Assembly (NCBI RefSeq): GCF_024259515.1
Contig: NZ_JANBWE010000005.1
Coordinates: 62,001-126,000, forward strand
Direction: 5' to 3'
From: Salirhabdus salicampi
GTDB taxonomy: Bacteria > Bacillota > Bacilli > Bacillales > Alkalibacillaceae
DNA: 64,000 bases
Part shown: positions 1 to 8,386 of the stretch, one piece after another
Layout of the letters: each line of letters opens with the position of its first letter
Position numbering within the stretch: the first letter of the stretch is position 1
Notes under the pieces: generated by a model
Database searches by the model: none
What the model was told of the DNA's origin: nothing
Seen by the model: the letters and a program-made list of their open reading frames with translations, nothing else
Program-made: the position numbers and the translations under genes

Positions 1-2
1 CC

Positions 3-278
3 TTAGGTGGAATATGGAAAGCAGTTGTGTTCGGTTTTGCTGGCATAAAGCTAACTAGTGAAGTACTAATGATTAAGCCCAATCTTCCAGAACAATGGAA
101 TAGTATAACCATTCCAATTTACTGGAGAGGTGACCGATTAACCGTTGAACTTACTTTGAACTCGATCATGATAAGAAACGAAACCGGTAACAACCCAAGT
201 TTACCGATAGAGTTCAATGGAACAAGGTTTAGTTTGCAAGATGTTATTGAACTTAGGAAAGTAGGGAAAGGTATATGA
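3..278 (+). CDS. Glycoside hydrolase family 65 phosphorylase, C-terminal end (partial)
   Basis: Only the last 91 codons are present; the reading frame is open to the left edge, so the gene begins outside the window. The segment LGGIWKAVVFGFAG followed by SEVLMIKPNLPEQW is the familiar end of the catalytic (alpha/alpha)6 barrel and the short C-terminal beta-sheet domain of GH65 inverting phosphorylases (maltose, trehalose, kojibiose, nigerose). These enzymes split a disaccharide with phosphate to beta-glucose-1-phosphate. The stop overlaps the next start (ATGA), so it is translationally coupled to glycerate kinase. Substrate specificity cannot be read from this part. The neighbours, a glycerate kinase and a YcjM-like phosphorylase, recall the E. 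coli ycj cluster, where the GH65 member YcjT is a kojibiose phosphorylase; a similar substrate here is inference. Confidence 0.85.
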   Translation, partial: LGGIWKAVVFGFAGIKLTSEVLMIKPNLPEQWNSITIPIYWRGDRLTVELTLNSIMIRNETGNNPSLPIEFNGTRFSLQDVIELRKVGKGI

Positions 279-1405
279 AAATCGTAATAGCACCCGACTC
301 ATTTAAAGAATGTATGTCGGCTCAAAAAGCATCAATAACGATGAAGGAAGCTGTACGTAAGGTCCTCCCAAACTCTGATGTTTCAATGCTCCCTGTTGCA
401 GACGGTGGAGAAGGGACGTTAGAAGTTCTAACATATGCAACCAACGGTAAAATCTATGAAACAACTGTTACCGGTCCATTAGGGGAAGAGGTAACAGCAC
501 GCTATTCTATTTTAGGGGATAAAAAAACTGCTGTTGTAGAAATGGCAGAGGCGAGTGGCTTACATTTAGTACCGCTTGAAAAGAGAAACCCGCTTTTAAC
601 GACTACCTTTGGTACTGGTGAACTGATGAAGGCAGCGTTACAACATAATATCGAACATTTAATCGTGACAATTGGTGGAAGTTCGACAAACGATTGTGGT
701 GTTGGCATGTTGCAAGCCATTGGCGCAAAGATTACTGATGATGAAGGAGTCGACATTACATTCGGTGGGGGATCACTCGATCAAGTTGCTCACATTGACT
801 TAAGTCAAATTGATTCCAAAATGAATCAAGTTACTTTGTCTGTTGCTTGTGATGTCAATAATCCCTTAACTGGTGAAAATGGTGCAAGCTATGTTTTTGG
901 ACCACAAAAAGGTGCTACCCCTGAAATGGTTGAGCTATTAGATCGCAATATATCCCACTTCTCTTTGGTTGTAAAAAAAGCTACAGGTATCGATATAGGC
1001 TATAAGCGTGGGTCTGGAGCAGCAGGTGGATTAGGTGCAGCACTTCTTATGTGTGGGGGAAAGCTTAAGCGCGGTATTGATTTAGTATTAGATGCACTAC
1101 AATTCGATGACCAGATTGTAGGAGCGAGCTACATTTTCACGGGTGAAGGGAGAATTGATAACCAGACACCTGATGGAAAAGTGATCGCAGGAATTGTACA
1201 GCGAGCATCAAAAATGAATATCCCTGTTATTGCTTTTGGGGGCTCGGTTGCAAGAGGATATGAGCCACTATATGAACAGGGGTTACTATCTGTACACAGC
1301 ATCACACAAGGACCATGTTCACTGGAACAAGCATTACAAAAAGGTAGAGATAATTTATCGCATACAGTTCAAAATGTTATGAGGGTAATAGCTGGAAATC
1401 CGTAA
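275..1405 (+). CDS. glxK: Glycerate kinase (GlxK/GarK family)
   Basis: A cytoplasmic kinase that phosphorylates D-glycerate with ATP, feeding it to glycolysis as phosphoglycerate. At 376 residues it has the usual family length. The N-terminus MKIVIAPDSFKECMSA, the glycine-rich GSGAAGGLGAA segment near residues 246-256 and the GEGRIDNQTPDGK segment near 290-302 are family signatures. The ATG overlaps the stop of the preceding GH65 gene by four bases, showing coupling. The phosphorylase downstream is of the type that releases glycerate from glucosylglycerate, which supplies a clear reason for a glycerate kinase here. Whether the product is 2- or 3-phosphoglycerate is not decidable from the sequence alone. 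There is no sign of damage. Confidence 0.93.
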   Translation: MKIVIAPDSFKECMSAQKASITMKEAVRKVLPNSDVSMLPVADGGEGTLEVLTYATNGKIYETTVTGPLGEEVTARYSILGDKKTAVVEMAEASGLHLVPLEKRNPLLTTTFGTGELMKAALQHNIEHLIVTIGGSSTNDCGVGMLQAIGAKITDDEGVDITFGGGSLDQVAHIDLSQIDSKMNQVTLSVACDVNNPLTGENGASYVFGPQKGATPEMVELLDRNISHFSLVVKKATGIDIGYKRGSGAAGGLGAALLMCGGKLKRGIDLVLDALQFDDQIVGASYIFTGEGRIDNQTPDGKVIAGIVQRASKMNIPVIAFGGSVARGYEPLYEQGLLSVHSITQGPCSLEQALQKGRDNLSHTVQNVMRVIAGNP

Positions 1406-1460
1406 AAACAATTTATATGATGCATCAAAAAAATCTACCTATTTATTAGGAGGCTGGCAA

Positions 1461-3140
1461 ATGAATATTACGATGAGAAAGAGTATAGAAGATAAGCTTC
1501 AACTATTGTATGGAGATAGAAGTGAAGAAGTTTATAAAGGGATCGAAAAAGTAATAGAAAAATACGTTAACCGTAGTTCTTCTGAGAAACCATGGGTAAC
1601 AGAAAATGATGTGATGCTCATCACCTATGGAGACTCTATTAAAGAAACGGGGAAGGCTCCGTTGCAGACGCTGAGGGAATTTTTGGTGAAATATGCGAAT
1701 GATACATTAACAGCAGTTCATATTTTACCCTTCTATCCTTACACATCTGATGATGGGTTTTCAGTTACTGATTACCGTGAAATTAATCCTGACTTAGGTT
1801 CATGGGAGGACGTAAATGAATTAGCGGAACATTTCGATTTAATGTTCGATGCAGTCATTAATCATATATCTAAAAGTAGTGAATGGTTTCAAGGCTACTT
1901 GAACGGGGACCCTAAGTACAAGGACTATTTTATTGAAGCTGACCCTTCGCTCGATTATAGCCAAGTTACTAGACCACGGGCATTACCGTTACTGACACCT
2001 TTCGAAACAAGCCGGGGTGTTAAGCATGTATGGACAACATTTAGCGAAGACCAGATTGACTTAAACTTTAAAAATCCCGACGTACTGCTTGAAATTCTTG
2101 ATATTTTAAGTATGTATGCTACGAACGGTGCACGTTTCCTTCGCTTAGATGCAATAGGCTTCATGTGGAAAAAACAAGGGACGACTTGTATGCACCTTGA
2201 AGAAACACATGCCTTAATTAAACTCATTCGAGAGGTTCTAGAAATTAGTGCACCTGGAACGATACTGATTACAGAAACAAATGTACCTCATAAGGATAAC
2301 ATTAGTTACTTTGGAAATGGGTATGATGAAGCCCAAATGGTATACCAATTTCCACTTCCGCCATTAACACTATTTTCCTTTTTGACCGGAAATGCCCGAA
2401 AACTTTCAGAATGGGCTGCAAGTCTTGAACCAACGACTGAAGCGACATCTTTTTTTAATTTCTTATCATCCCATGATGGGGTTGGGATGCGCCCGACTGA
2501 AGGTATACTCACTTCCGAAGAAAAGCAGTACATGGTTGATAAGACACTAGAGAGTGGAGGACAAGTTTCATATAAGGATAACGGAGATGGTACAAAGAGC
2601 CCTTATGAATTAAATATTAATTATTTAGATGCGTTAGCAGGACTGGAGGAAGATGACAACGTAAGAGTTGATAAATCTTTGGCTGCCCATACCATTTTAT
2701 TATCTGTTATCGGCGTACCTGGTATATATGTTCATAGTTTACTTGGCTCACGAAACTACTACAAAGGTGTTGAAGAGTCAGGTATTAACCGACGTATCAA
2801 CCGTGAAAAGCTTGACCTCGATGAATTAGTCAAAGAGTTGGAAAGCGATTCTCTTCGTCACAAGATCTTTTGTAATATGTCAGATCGGATTAAACTTAGA
2901 AGAACACAAAAAGCATTTAGTCCAAATGCATCACAAGAAGTACTGTTTCTTGATGACCGTCTGTTTTCTATTGTACGTCATAATGAGGAAACAGGAGATA
3001 AAATTACTGTTCTCGTAAATGTATCCAACGAACAAGTATCACTATCAAATGCTAGTATACAAGGGAAAGACATTATTAGTGGCCGAAATGTAAAAGGCAA
3101 ACTAGTGATCAATCCGTACCAAGCTATGTGGATTCAGTAG
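1461..3140 (+). CDS. ycjM: Glucosylglycerate phosphorylase (GH13_18, YcjM-like)
   Basis: A GH13 subfamily 18 retaining phosphorylase of 559 residues, the length of E. coli YcjM as I recall it and longer than typical sucrose phosphorylases (about 490-500). The predicted reaction is 2-O-alpha-glucosyl-glycerate plus phosphate giving alpha-glucose-1-phosphate and glycerate. Visible catalytic residues are nucleophile Asp230 (RLDAIGF), acid/base Glu272 (ITETNVPHKDN) and transition-state Asp339 (SSHDG). Segments such as RPRALPLLTPF, HVWTTFS and ETNVPHKDNI follow YcjM rather than classical sucrose phosphorylase. An AGGAGG site near 1449 precedes the ATG. The glycerate kinase 55 bases upstream gives independent contextual support. 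Sucrose phosphorylase or another alpha-glucoside specificity is the alternative. Confidence 0.85.
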   Translation: MNITMRKSIEDKLQLLYGDRSEEVYKGIEKVIEKYVNRSSSEKPWVTENDVMLITYGDSIKETGKAPLQTLREFLVKYANDTLTAVHILPFYPYTSDDGFSVTDYREINPDLGSWEDVNELAEHFDLMFDAVINHISKSSEWFQGYLNGDPKYKDYFIEADPSLDYSQVTRPRALPLLTPFETSRGVKHVWTTFSEDQIDLNFKNPDVLLEILDILSMYATNGARFLRLDAIGFMWKKQGTTCMHLEETHALIKLIREVLEISAPGTILITETNVPHKDNISYFGNGYDEAQMVYQFPLPPLTLFSFLTGNARKLSEWAASLEPTTEATSFFNFLSSHDGVGMRPTEGILTSEEKQYMVDKTLESGGQVSYKDNGDGTKSPYELNINYLDALAGLEEDDNVRVDKSLAAHTILLSVIGVPGIYVHSLLGSRNYYKGVEESGINRRINREKLDLDELVKELESDSLRHKIFCNMSDRIKLRRTQKAFSPNASQEVLFLDDRLFSIVRHNEETGDKITVLVNVSNEQVSLSNASIQGKDIISGRNVKGKLVINPYQAMWIQ

Positions 3141-3207
3141 AATTAGTGGCATCTAAAATAGTGTCCTACTCCAGTTAACTTTTTCGACAATTCTAGCAAT
3201 TATGATA

Positions 3208-3236
3208 TTGACTTGAAAGCGTTTTCCTTATATAAT
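3208..3236 (+). promoter_or_regulatory. Sigma-A promoter with cre-like site in the spacer
   Basis: TTGACT at 3208-3213 and TATAAT at 3231-3236 are separated by 17 bases, a near-ideal vegetative promoter. The spacer begins with TGAAAGCGTTTTCC (3214-3227), which fits the CcpA cre consensus TGWAARCGYTWNCW except for the last base. A repressor bound there would block RNA polymerase, so catabolite repression of the downstream lipoprotein gene is predicted. Confidence 0.75.
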
Positions 3237-3247
3237 GAAAGCGGTTA

Positions 3248-3264
3248 AACCAAAAACGTTTTCG
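3248..3264 (+). promoter_or_regulatory. LacI-family-like operator, copy 1
   Basis: AACCAAAAACGTTTTCG contains the palindromic core AAAACGTTTT typical of LacI/GalR-family operators with a central CG. It lies 12-28 bases downstream of the -10 element, a roadblock position. An almost identical copy occurs at 3415-3431. Confidence 0.5.
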
Positions 3265-3414
3265 TTGATTTAACTAGGTTGGTGATAGAACTATCCGTTC
3301 TATCCAAATGAGATTTAGATAGAGAAGAGGGGATATAAGGGGATCTTTAACTTCAATATTATTAATCAAGTTGAATTCATTCTAGTTTTTATTTCATTCT
3401 GTTTTTTTACGAAA

Positions 3415-3431
3415 AACCAAAAACGTTTTTG
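3415..3431 (+). promoter_or_regulatory. LacI-family-like operator, copy 2
   Basis: This is a second copy of the AACCAAAAACGTTTT motif ending in TG, 167 bases after the first and just before the ribosome binding site of the lipoprotein gene. Two spaced operators allow DNA looping or a double roadblock. The cognate regulator is not in the window. Confidence 0.5.
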
Positions 3432-3458
3432 TATAAGGTGAAAGGGGAGAAAGTTACA

Positions 3459-4751
3459 TTGAAAAAGATATTAGGAGCAGGGATATTTGCTTTATCATTG
3501 TTGGGTCTAACTGCATGTGGTGGAAATTCAGGAAGCCAAGGCGACGAAGTAGAAATTCAATATTGGCACATGAATGTTGAGGAAGAGCGTGTAGAAGTCA
3601 TTAAAGATATCATTGCAGGGTTTGAAGAGGAAAATCCAGGAATTACAGTGAAACAAGTACCAATCGTTGAGGGAGATTATCCAACAAAGATCTCTGCAGC
3701 ATTAGGTGCTAACCAAATGCCTGCATTGTTAGAGGCAGGAGTTGATACTTCTTTACTACTAGGTGAGGAAGAAGTAGTTGAAACTGGAATACATGAAGAC
3801 ATCATTAATGATTTTGGAAAAGATGATTTCTTCCAAGGTACATTAGATCTTGTTGAATCTCCAGCAGGGGACGGATATTACGGTGTACCATTCTATGGAT
3901 GGGTACAAGGTGTTTGGTATAGAAAAGATATTTTTGAAGCAAATGGTTTAGAGGCACCAAATACTTGGGAAAATATTTTAACAGCTGCTAAGACGTTACA
4001 TGATCCTGATAATAAAAAGTACGGTATTGTAATAGGTACACAACAAGACGAATTTGCTGAACAAGTATTTAGTCAATTCGCTTTATCAAACAATGCGAAT
4101 GTATTTGATAGCGATGGAAATGTAAGTTTTGATTCACCAGCAATGATTGAGGCACTAGAATACTATAAAGATCTTGCGGAATTGACACCTCCAGGTGCTG
4201 AAACATGGAGAGAAGCGAAGGATTTATACTTAGCAGAAAATACTTCAATGGTTATGTATTCTTCTTACCTAATGGGCGCGTTAGTTGATGCAGATTTGGC
4301 AAATGAAACTGGATTCGCTACACCTGAAAACTTACAGCCTGCAACGTTCGGCCAAATTACATCTTTAACGATTCCAAATACAGTTAGTGATGAGGAAAAA
4401 GAAGCGGCTAAGAAATTTGTAAACTATGTTTTAGAGGAAGAAAACTATATTAAGTATCTTCATATGTCTCCAGGTGGGCAAAACCCAACTAGAGCATCTA
4501 TCGCGGAAGCGCCAGAGTATGTTGACAATGAGGTCTTAAATGCATACGGTGAAGAATCTGCAGTTATCGCATCCGGACTTGAAAACTTACAGCGTTTTGG
4601 ATTCCAAGACGGAATTCTTTACCCATCAATGGGTGATATCTCAGCAAAACTCATTGTAGGTGAAGCGATATTTAACATGACTCAGCAGGATGCAAGTCCT
4701 AAAGAAGTTGCCGAAAAAGCGCAACAAAAGATGGAGGATACTGTTAATTAA
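3459..4751 (+). CDS. Sugar ABC transporter substrate-binding lipoprotein (family 1)
   Basis: An extracellular solute-binding protein of the MalE/MsmE type, anchored outside the membrane and delivering a sugar to an ABC importer. I place the start at TTG 3459 because AAAGGGGAGA sits at the right distance upstream and the product then begins with a compact signal peptide and an LTAC lipobox (Cys20). An upstream in-frame start at 3429 would overlap the operator. The mature part has the typical W-x-E-A-K-D-L-Y-L-A region and a C-terminal helix. No permease or ATPase genes follow: a hairpin and then alpha-galactosidase come next. It must therefore work with a membrane complex encoded elsewhere, perhaps left of the window. 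The ligand is unknown; a galactoside or glucosylglycerate are both reasonable. Confidence 0.88.
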   Translation: MKKILGAGIFALSLLGLTACGGNSGSQGDEVEIQYWHMNVEEERVEVIKDIIAGFEEENPGITVKQVPIVEGDYPTKISAALGANQMPALLEAGVDTSLLLGEEEVVETGIHEDIINDFGKDDFFQGTLDLVESPAGDGYYGVPFYGWVQGVWYRKDIFEANGLEAPNTWENILTAAKTLHDPDNKKYGIVIGTQQDEFAEQVFSQFALSNNANVFDSDGNVSFDSPAMIEALEYYKDLAELTPPGAETWREAKDLYLAENTSMVMYSSYLMGALVDADLANETGFATPENLQPATFGQITSLTIPNTVSDEEKEAAKKFVNYVLEEENYIKYLHMSPGGQNPTRASIAEAPEYVDNEVLNAYGEESAVIASGLENLQRFGFQDGILYPSMGDISAKLIVGEAIFNMTQQDASPKEVAEKAQQKMEDTVN

Positions 4752-4772
4752 ACTTATGAAGTCTATATAGAA

Positions 4773-4808
4773 AAGGCAGGTTCTAATACTAGAACCTGTC
4801 TTCCTTTG
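4773..4808 (+). terminator. Hairpin between lipoprotein and alpha-galactosidase genes
   Basis: AAGGCAGGTTCTA pairs with TAGAACCTGTCTT around a four-base loop, followed by TCCTTTGTT. The U-tract is short, so it may attenuate rather than stop transcription, or stabilise the lipoprotein mRNA. The alpha-galactosidase ribosome binding site lies only 14 bases beyond. Confidence 0.6.
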
Positions 4809-4836
4809 TTAAGGAGAGATTGAAGGAGGGAACAGG

Positions 4837-6996
4837 ATGCCAATCTACTATCATAAACAAGACAATATCTTTCACATTCAGTCTAAAGGTATGAGCTATA
4901 TCATCAAAGTATTAGATGGGTTTCCCGTTCATTTGTATTGGGGAAAACGGTTGGAGGACCAAAGCAATTTTTCGTATTTGATTGACCCCATGCGTAGTGA
5001 AACAATTGATCGCTTACCCCAAGAGTATCCGCAGTATGGCAGTGGAGATTTTAGGCATCCTGCATATCAAGTACAACTTAAAGACGGAAGCCGTATCACT
5101 GAACTTATTTATAAAGGATATCGAATATTTCAAGGAAAACCTTCGTTAGAGGGTTTACCATCTACATACGTTGAGGATAAGCAGGAAGCCCAAACTATAC
5201 AACTTGAATTGTTAGATGAATATAGTGGGCTTTTCGTAGTGTTATATTATACCGTTTACGAAGATGAGAATGTCGTTACGAGATCAGCAAGATTAATCAA
5301 TAACGGGAACGGAGACGTGCAAATATTACGCGCACTGTCGGCTAGCCTTGATTTCCATGATCCTGATTATGAAATGATTTATTTATCAGGTGCTTCTAGA
5401 CGGGAAAGACATATACAAAGAAAGGCTATTGCCCCGGGTAGTGTGAGTATTGAAAGCAGACGAGGGAATGCGAGCAGCCACCATCTTAACCCTTTCTTTG
5501 CAATGGTTCGTCCTCATACAACGGAGGATTATGGGGATGCTTTTGGCTTTAGCTTAATTTATAGTGGGAGTTTTAGGGCAGAGATCGAAGTGGATCCGTT
5601 TTTTACAACTAGAGCCTCAATCGGTATTAATCCCTTTGATTTTTCGTGGTTACTACACAAGGGGGAGAGTTTTCAAACACCAGAAGTTGTGATGGTGTAT
5701 TCCTCTGAAGGAATAGGTGATATGTCTAGAACTTATCACAGATTATATCGTAATCGGTTATGTCGTGGAGTTCACAAAGATAACGAACGGCCGATTCTCG
5801 TCAATAATTGGGAAGCGACCTACTTCGACTTTGACGAAGATAAAATATTGTCTATAGCAAAAACGGGAAAAGAATTAGGGTTAGAATTGCTCGTTTTAGA
5901 TGATGGTTGGTTTGGAGAACGTAATGATGATACAAGCTCACTAGGTGATTGGTTTGAAAATAAAGTGAAGCTGCCGAATGGCTTAAAGCATTTGGCAAAA
6001 CAAGTAAATGAACAGGGACTACAATTTGGTTTATGGTTTGAACCTGAGATGATCTCCCCTAATAGTGAGCTTTACCGTAAACATCCGGATTGGTGTATTC
6101 ATGTGCCGGGCCGAAGGAGAACGGAATTTCGCAACCAGTTAGTACTTGACTACTCGAGACAGGATGTTCGAGATTATATTTTTACATCCTTGGCTAACAT
6201 TTTTAAAACAGTACCAATTTCTTACGTGAAGTGGGATATGAATCGTAATTTGATGGAGGTAGGATCTGCTGACCATCCTGTTACTCAGCAACAAGAAATA
6301 GGTCATCGTTATATTCTAGGACTTTATGATTTACTTGAAAAGATTACAAATACCTTCCCTCATATATTGTTTGAAGGATGTGCAGGGGGAGGGGGACGAT
6401 TTGACCCAGGTATGTTACATTACATGCCGCAAATTTGGGCTAGTGATAACACTGATGCGGTGGAACGATTAAAAATTCAATATGGAACTAGTATTGTTTA
6501 TCCGGTGAGCACAATGGGTTCACATGTTTCAGCTGTACCGAATCACCAGGTAAATCGGATAACTCCCCTAAAAACACGGGGTGATGTCGCTATGTCAGGA
6601 AACTTTGGTTATGAGTTAGATCTAACTCTCTTTACTCCAGAGGAAAAAGAAATTGTAAAGAACCAAGTGGAACTATATAAGGAAATACGTTTATTAGTTC
6701 AGAGTGGGGAAATGTATCGATTGAAAAGTCCTTTTGAAGGAAACGAAACGGCTTGGATGTTTGTATCGAATGATCAAAAAGAAGCAATCGTTTTCTATTC
6801 GAAAGTATTAGCCGAAGCTAACTTACTTCCAAAGGACCGGCTAAAATTAAAAGGTTTAAAACCTTCATTAATATATCAAGTAGATGGTATAAATAATGAC
6901 TATTTAGGAGACCAATTATTGTATGCAGGATTACCAATCCCCCAATTAAAAGGAGACTTTCAAAGCATGATGTTTTGCTTGAAAAGTCTTTCATAG
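4837..6996 (+). CDS. Alpha-galactosidase (GH36)
   Basis: Cytoplasmic retaining alpha-galactosidase of 719 residues, cleaving terminal alpha-1,6-galactose from melibiose- or raffinose-type sugars. The N-terminal beta-supersandwich is followed by a TIM barrel with LVLDDGWFG, nucleophile Asp467 in KWDMNR and acid/base Asp537 in WASDNTDA. The 70-residue spacing between the two matches the bacillar GH36 enzymes. No signal peptide is present, so the substrate must be imported; the binding lipoprotein directly upstream is the obvious partner. GAAGGAGGG at 4822-4830 precedes the ATG. The gene ends with a clear terminator. Length and motifs are intact; the specificity is inferred from the family. Confidence 0.95.
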   Translation: MPIYYHKQDNIFHIQSKGMSYIIKVLDGFPVHLYWGKRLEDQSNFSYLIDPMRSETIDRLPQEYPQYGSGDFRHPAYQVQLKDGSRITELIYKGYRIFQGKPSLEGLPSTYVEDKQEAQTIQLELLDEYSGLFVVLYYTVYEDENVVTRSARLINNGNGDVQILRALSASLDFHDPDYEMIYLSGASRRERHIQRKAIAPGSVSIESRRGNASSHHLNPFFAMVRPHTTEDYGDAFGFSLIYSGSFRAEIEVDPFFTTRASIGINPFDFSWLLHKGESFQTPEVVMVYSSEGIGDMSRTYHRLYRNRLCRGVHKDNERPILVNNWEATYFDFDEDKILSIAKTGKELGLELLVLDDGWFGERNDDTSSLGDWFENKVKLPNGLKHLAKQVNEQGLQFGLWFEPEMISPNSELYRKHPDWCIHVPGRRRTEFRNQLVLDYSRQDVRDYIFTSLANIFKTVPISYVKWDMNRNLMEVGSADHPVTQQQEIGHRYILGLYDLLEKITNTFPHILFEGCAGGGGRFDPGMLHYMPQIWASDNTDAVERLKIQYGTSIVYPVSTMGSHVSAVPNHQVNRITPLKTRGDVAMSGNFGYELDLTLFTPEEKEIVKNQVELYKEIRLLVQSGEMYRLKSPFEGNETAWMFVSNDQKEAIVFYSKVLAEANLLPKDRLKLKGLKPSLIYQVDGINNDYLGDQLLYAGLPIPQLKGDFQSMMFCLKSLS

Positions 6997-7019
6997 TGAT
7001 GGATATAATTGAAATATGG

Positions 7020-7058
7020 AAGGACAATCTCGATGTATACCGGGATTGTTCTTTTTGT
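7020..7058 (+). terminator. Rho-independent terminator after alpha-galactosidase
   Basis: AAGGACAATCTCG pairs, with G-U wobbles, with CGGGATTGTTCTT around an eight-base loop, followed by a T-rich stretch. It ends the lipoprotein/alpha-galactosidase unit. Confidence 0.8.
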
Positions 7059-7424
7059 TCGTTAGCAAACTGAGATTATCCGTACTAAGTAAGTGCGGAA
7101 TACTGTTGATCCTTCTGGATAAAAAGATTCATAAATGTTCTTTTTAGAGAATATGATTGAATTATCATTGTCCTATACCTATACAAATGAGTAACAATTC
7201 GTGGGAAATGAATGTGATATGTGCATGATTATGCTAAATATTTTATAAACAGTGATATAGTCCTAAGACTAACTTCGTATATCGTAGAAGATAATAAACA
7301 AATGTGGACTAAAGGCGAGTATTTTTGTCAAAATAAAAGTTTTTGTAACGATAGGTTAGGTGAACTGTATTAAATGTGCATAAACAGAAAATAATTCCCA
7401 GTTATAGTTGTATATTCAATTTCG
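7059..7424. other. AT-rich intergenic stretch without recognised feature
   Basis: About 365 bases between the alpha-galactosidase terminator and the CodY-like box. I see no ORF with a ribosome binding site, no conserved riboswitch signature and no convincing -35/-10 pair. The promoter of the amino acid transporter must lie near its right end. Confidence 0.5.
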
Positions 7425-7439
7425 TATTTTCTGAAAATT
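7425..7439 (+). promoter_or_regulatory. CodY box
   Basis: TATTTTCTGAAAATT matches 14 of 15 positions of the CodY consensus AATTTTCWGAAAATT. It lies 53 bases before the start codon of an amino acid binding protein gene. CodY represses amino acid uptake when branched-chain amino acids and GTP are abundant, so the placement makes biological sense. Confidence 0.75.
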
Positions 7440-7492
7440 ATGGGACAATGTGAATAGAACGACATAAATATTTGGGAGGAGATTTACTTACA

Positions 7493-8305
7493 ATGAAGAA
7501 ATTATTTTTCTTACTTTTCGCTATTGTTCCGTTTGGAATCCTAGCAGCTTGTGGGACAAGTACTAGCGGTGATGGTGATGGTGATGGCTCAAATAATGGG
7601 GATGGGAATGGAAATGGTGAAGAAGAAGTACCAACATACTCTGTCGCGACAGATGCTAACTTCCAGCCATTTGAATACAAAAATCCAGACACAGGTGAAA
7701 TGGAAGGTTTCGATATTGATTTAATGAGAGCTATAGCTGAAGAAGCAGGTTTTAATGTTGAATTTGAAACAATGGAATTTGATGGTCTGCTAGCTTCTAT
7801 GCGTACAGGTAAAAACGATATTGGAATTGCAGGAATTTCAATTACAGAAGAACGTAAAGAGTACATTGATTTCTCTGATAAATATTATGATTCCGGTCTA
7901 ATCTTGGCTGTTCCAGTTGACTCTGATGTTCAGTCAATTGAAGATGTTGACGGCCTTAAAGTTGGTGCACGTCAAGGTTCAACAAGTAACGACTATTTAA
8001 AAGAAAATACAGATGCCGAAGTTTCAGCATATCCAGAAATTGTTACAGCTTACATGGATCTTCAACGTGGTCGTCTAGACGCTGTGCTTTATGACTTACC
8101 GAACGTTCAATACTATATTAAAGAAAATGCTTCTGACGAGTTAAAAACAGTCGGGGACGTATTGGAAGGACAGCCATATGGTATTGCTACACCAAAAGGA
8201 TCTGATTTAGTTGGTCCTATTAACGAAGCTTTAGCTACGTTGAAAGAAAATGGTAAGTATGCGGAAATCTATGAAAAATGGTTTGGAACACAACCACCAC
8301 AATAA
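7493..8305 (+). CDS. Polar amino acid ABC transporter substrate-binding lipoprotein (family 3)
   Basis: A membrane-anchored binding protein of the GlnH/HisJ/ArtP type, 270 residues. ATG 7493 is chosen because GGGAGGAG lies about ten bases upstream and a signal peptide ending in LAAC (Cys20) follows at once. After the lipobox comes a flexible linker of Gly, Asp and Asn encoded by short GGTGAT-type repeats, then the SBP_bac_3 fold (VATDANFQPFEY, GFDIDLMRAIAE, ITEERKEYIDFSDKYY, GARQGSTS). Permease and ATPase genes follow, completing an importer. Glutamine, arginine or another polar amino acid is possible; the ligand is not decidable here. Confidence 0.92.
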   Translation: MKKLFFLLFAIVPFGILAACGTSTSGDGDGDGSNNGDGNGNGEEEVPTYSVATDANFQPFEYKNPDTGEMEGFDIDLMRAIAEEAGFNVEFETMEFDGLLASMRTGKNDIGIAGISITEERKEYIDFSDKYYDSGLILAVPVDSDVQSIEDVDGLKVGARQGSTSNDYLKENTDAEVSAYPEIVTAYMDLQRGRLDAVLYDLPNVQYYIKENASDELKTVGDVLEGQPYGIATPKGSDLVGPINEALATLKENGKYAEIYEKWFGTQPPQ

Positions 8306-8333
8306 AAAAGTACAGCGAAGTTATAACAAATCA

Positions 8334-8368
8334 AGCGTAACAAGTTGAGGCTTGTTACGCTATTTTAT
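8334..8368 (+). terminator. Intra-operon hairpin between binding protein and permease genes
   Basis: AGCGTAACAAG pairs perfectly with CTTGTTACGCT around a six-base loop, followed by ATTTTATT. It lies between the binding protein gene and its permease, where partial termination or 3' protection would give an excess of binding protein over membrane components. Confidence 0.75.
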
Positions 8369-8386
8369 TAAGGAGAGGTTTACTGA

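Larger units (their letters stand above)
3141..3458 (+). promoter_or_regulatory. Intergenic regulatory region ahead of the sugar-binding lipoprotein
   Basis: 318 bases without a gene. It contains a strong sigma-A type promoter, a cre-like site in the promoter spacer and two LacI-family-like palindromes, all listed separately. The second palindrome ends 27 bases before the start codon. No terminator for the upstream phosphorylase gene is obvious, so some read-through into the lipoprotein gene is possible. Confidence 0.6.

Noticed and set aside
7059-7424. A T-box or other amino acid-sensing leader before the amino acid transporter
   Set aside because: The T-box core (AGGGTGGNACCGCG) is absent and no terminator lies just before the gene.
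7567-7620. GGTGAT-type tandem triplet repeats as a possible microsatellite or phase-variation tract
   Set aside because: The repeats are in codon register and encode the flexible Gly/Asp/Asn linker behind a lipobox, common in lipoproteins; triplet changes would not shift the frame.
7438-7866. A 142-codon minus-strand ORF over the amino acid binding protein gene
   Set aside because: It translates to a Ser/Pro-rich shadow product with repeats caused by the Gly/Asp linker codons opposite; no ribosome binding site and no similarity to a known family.
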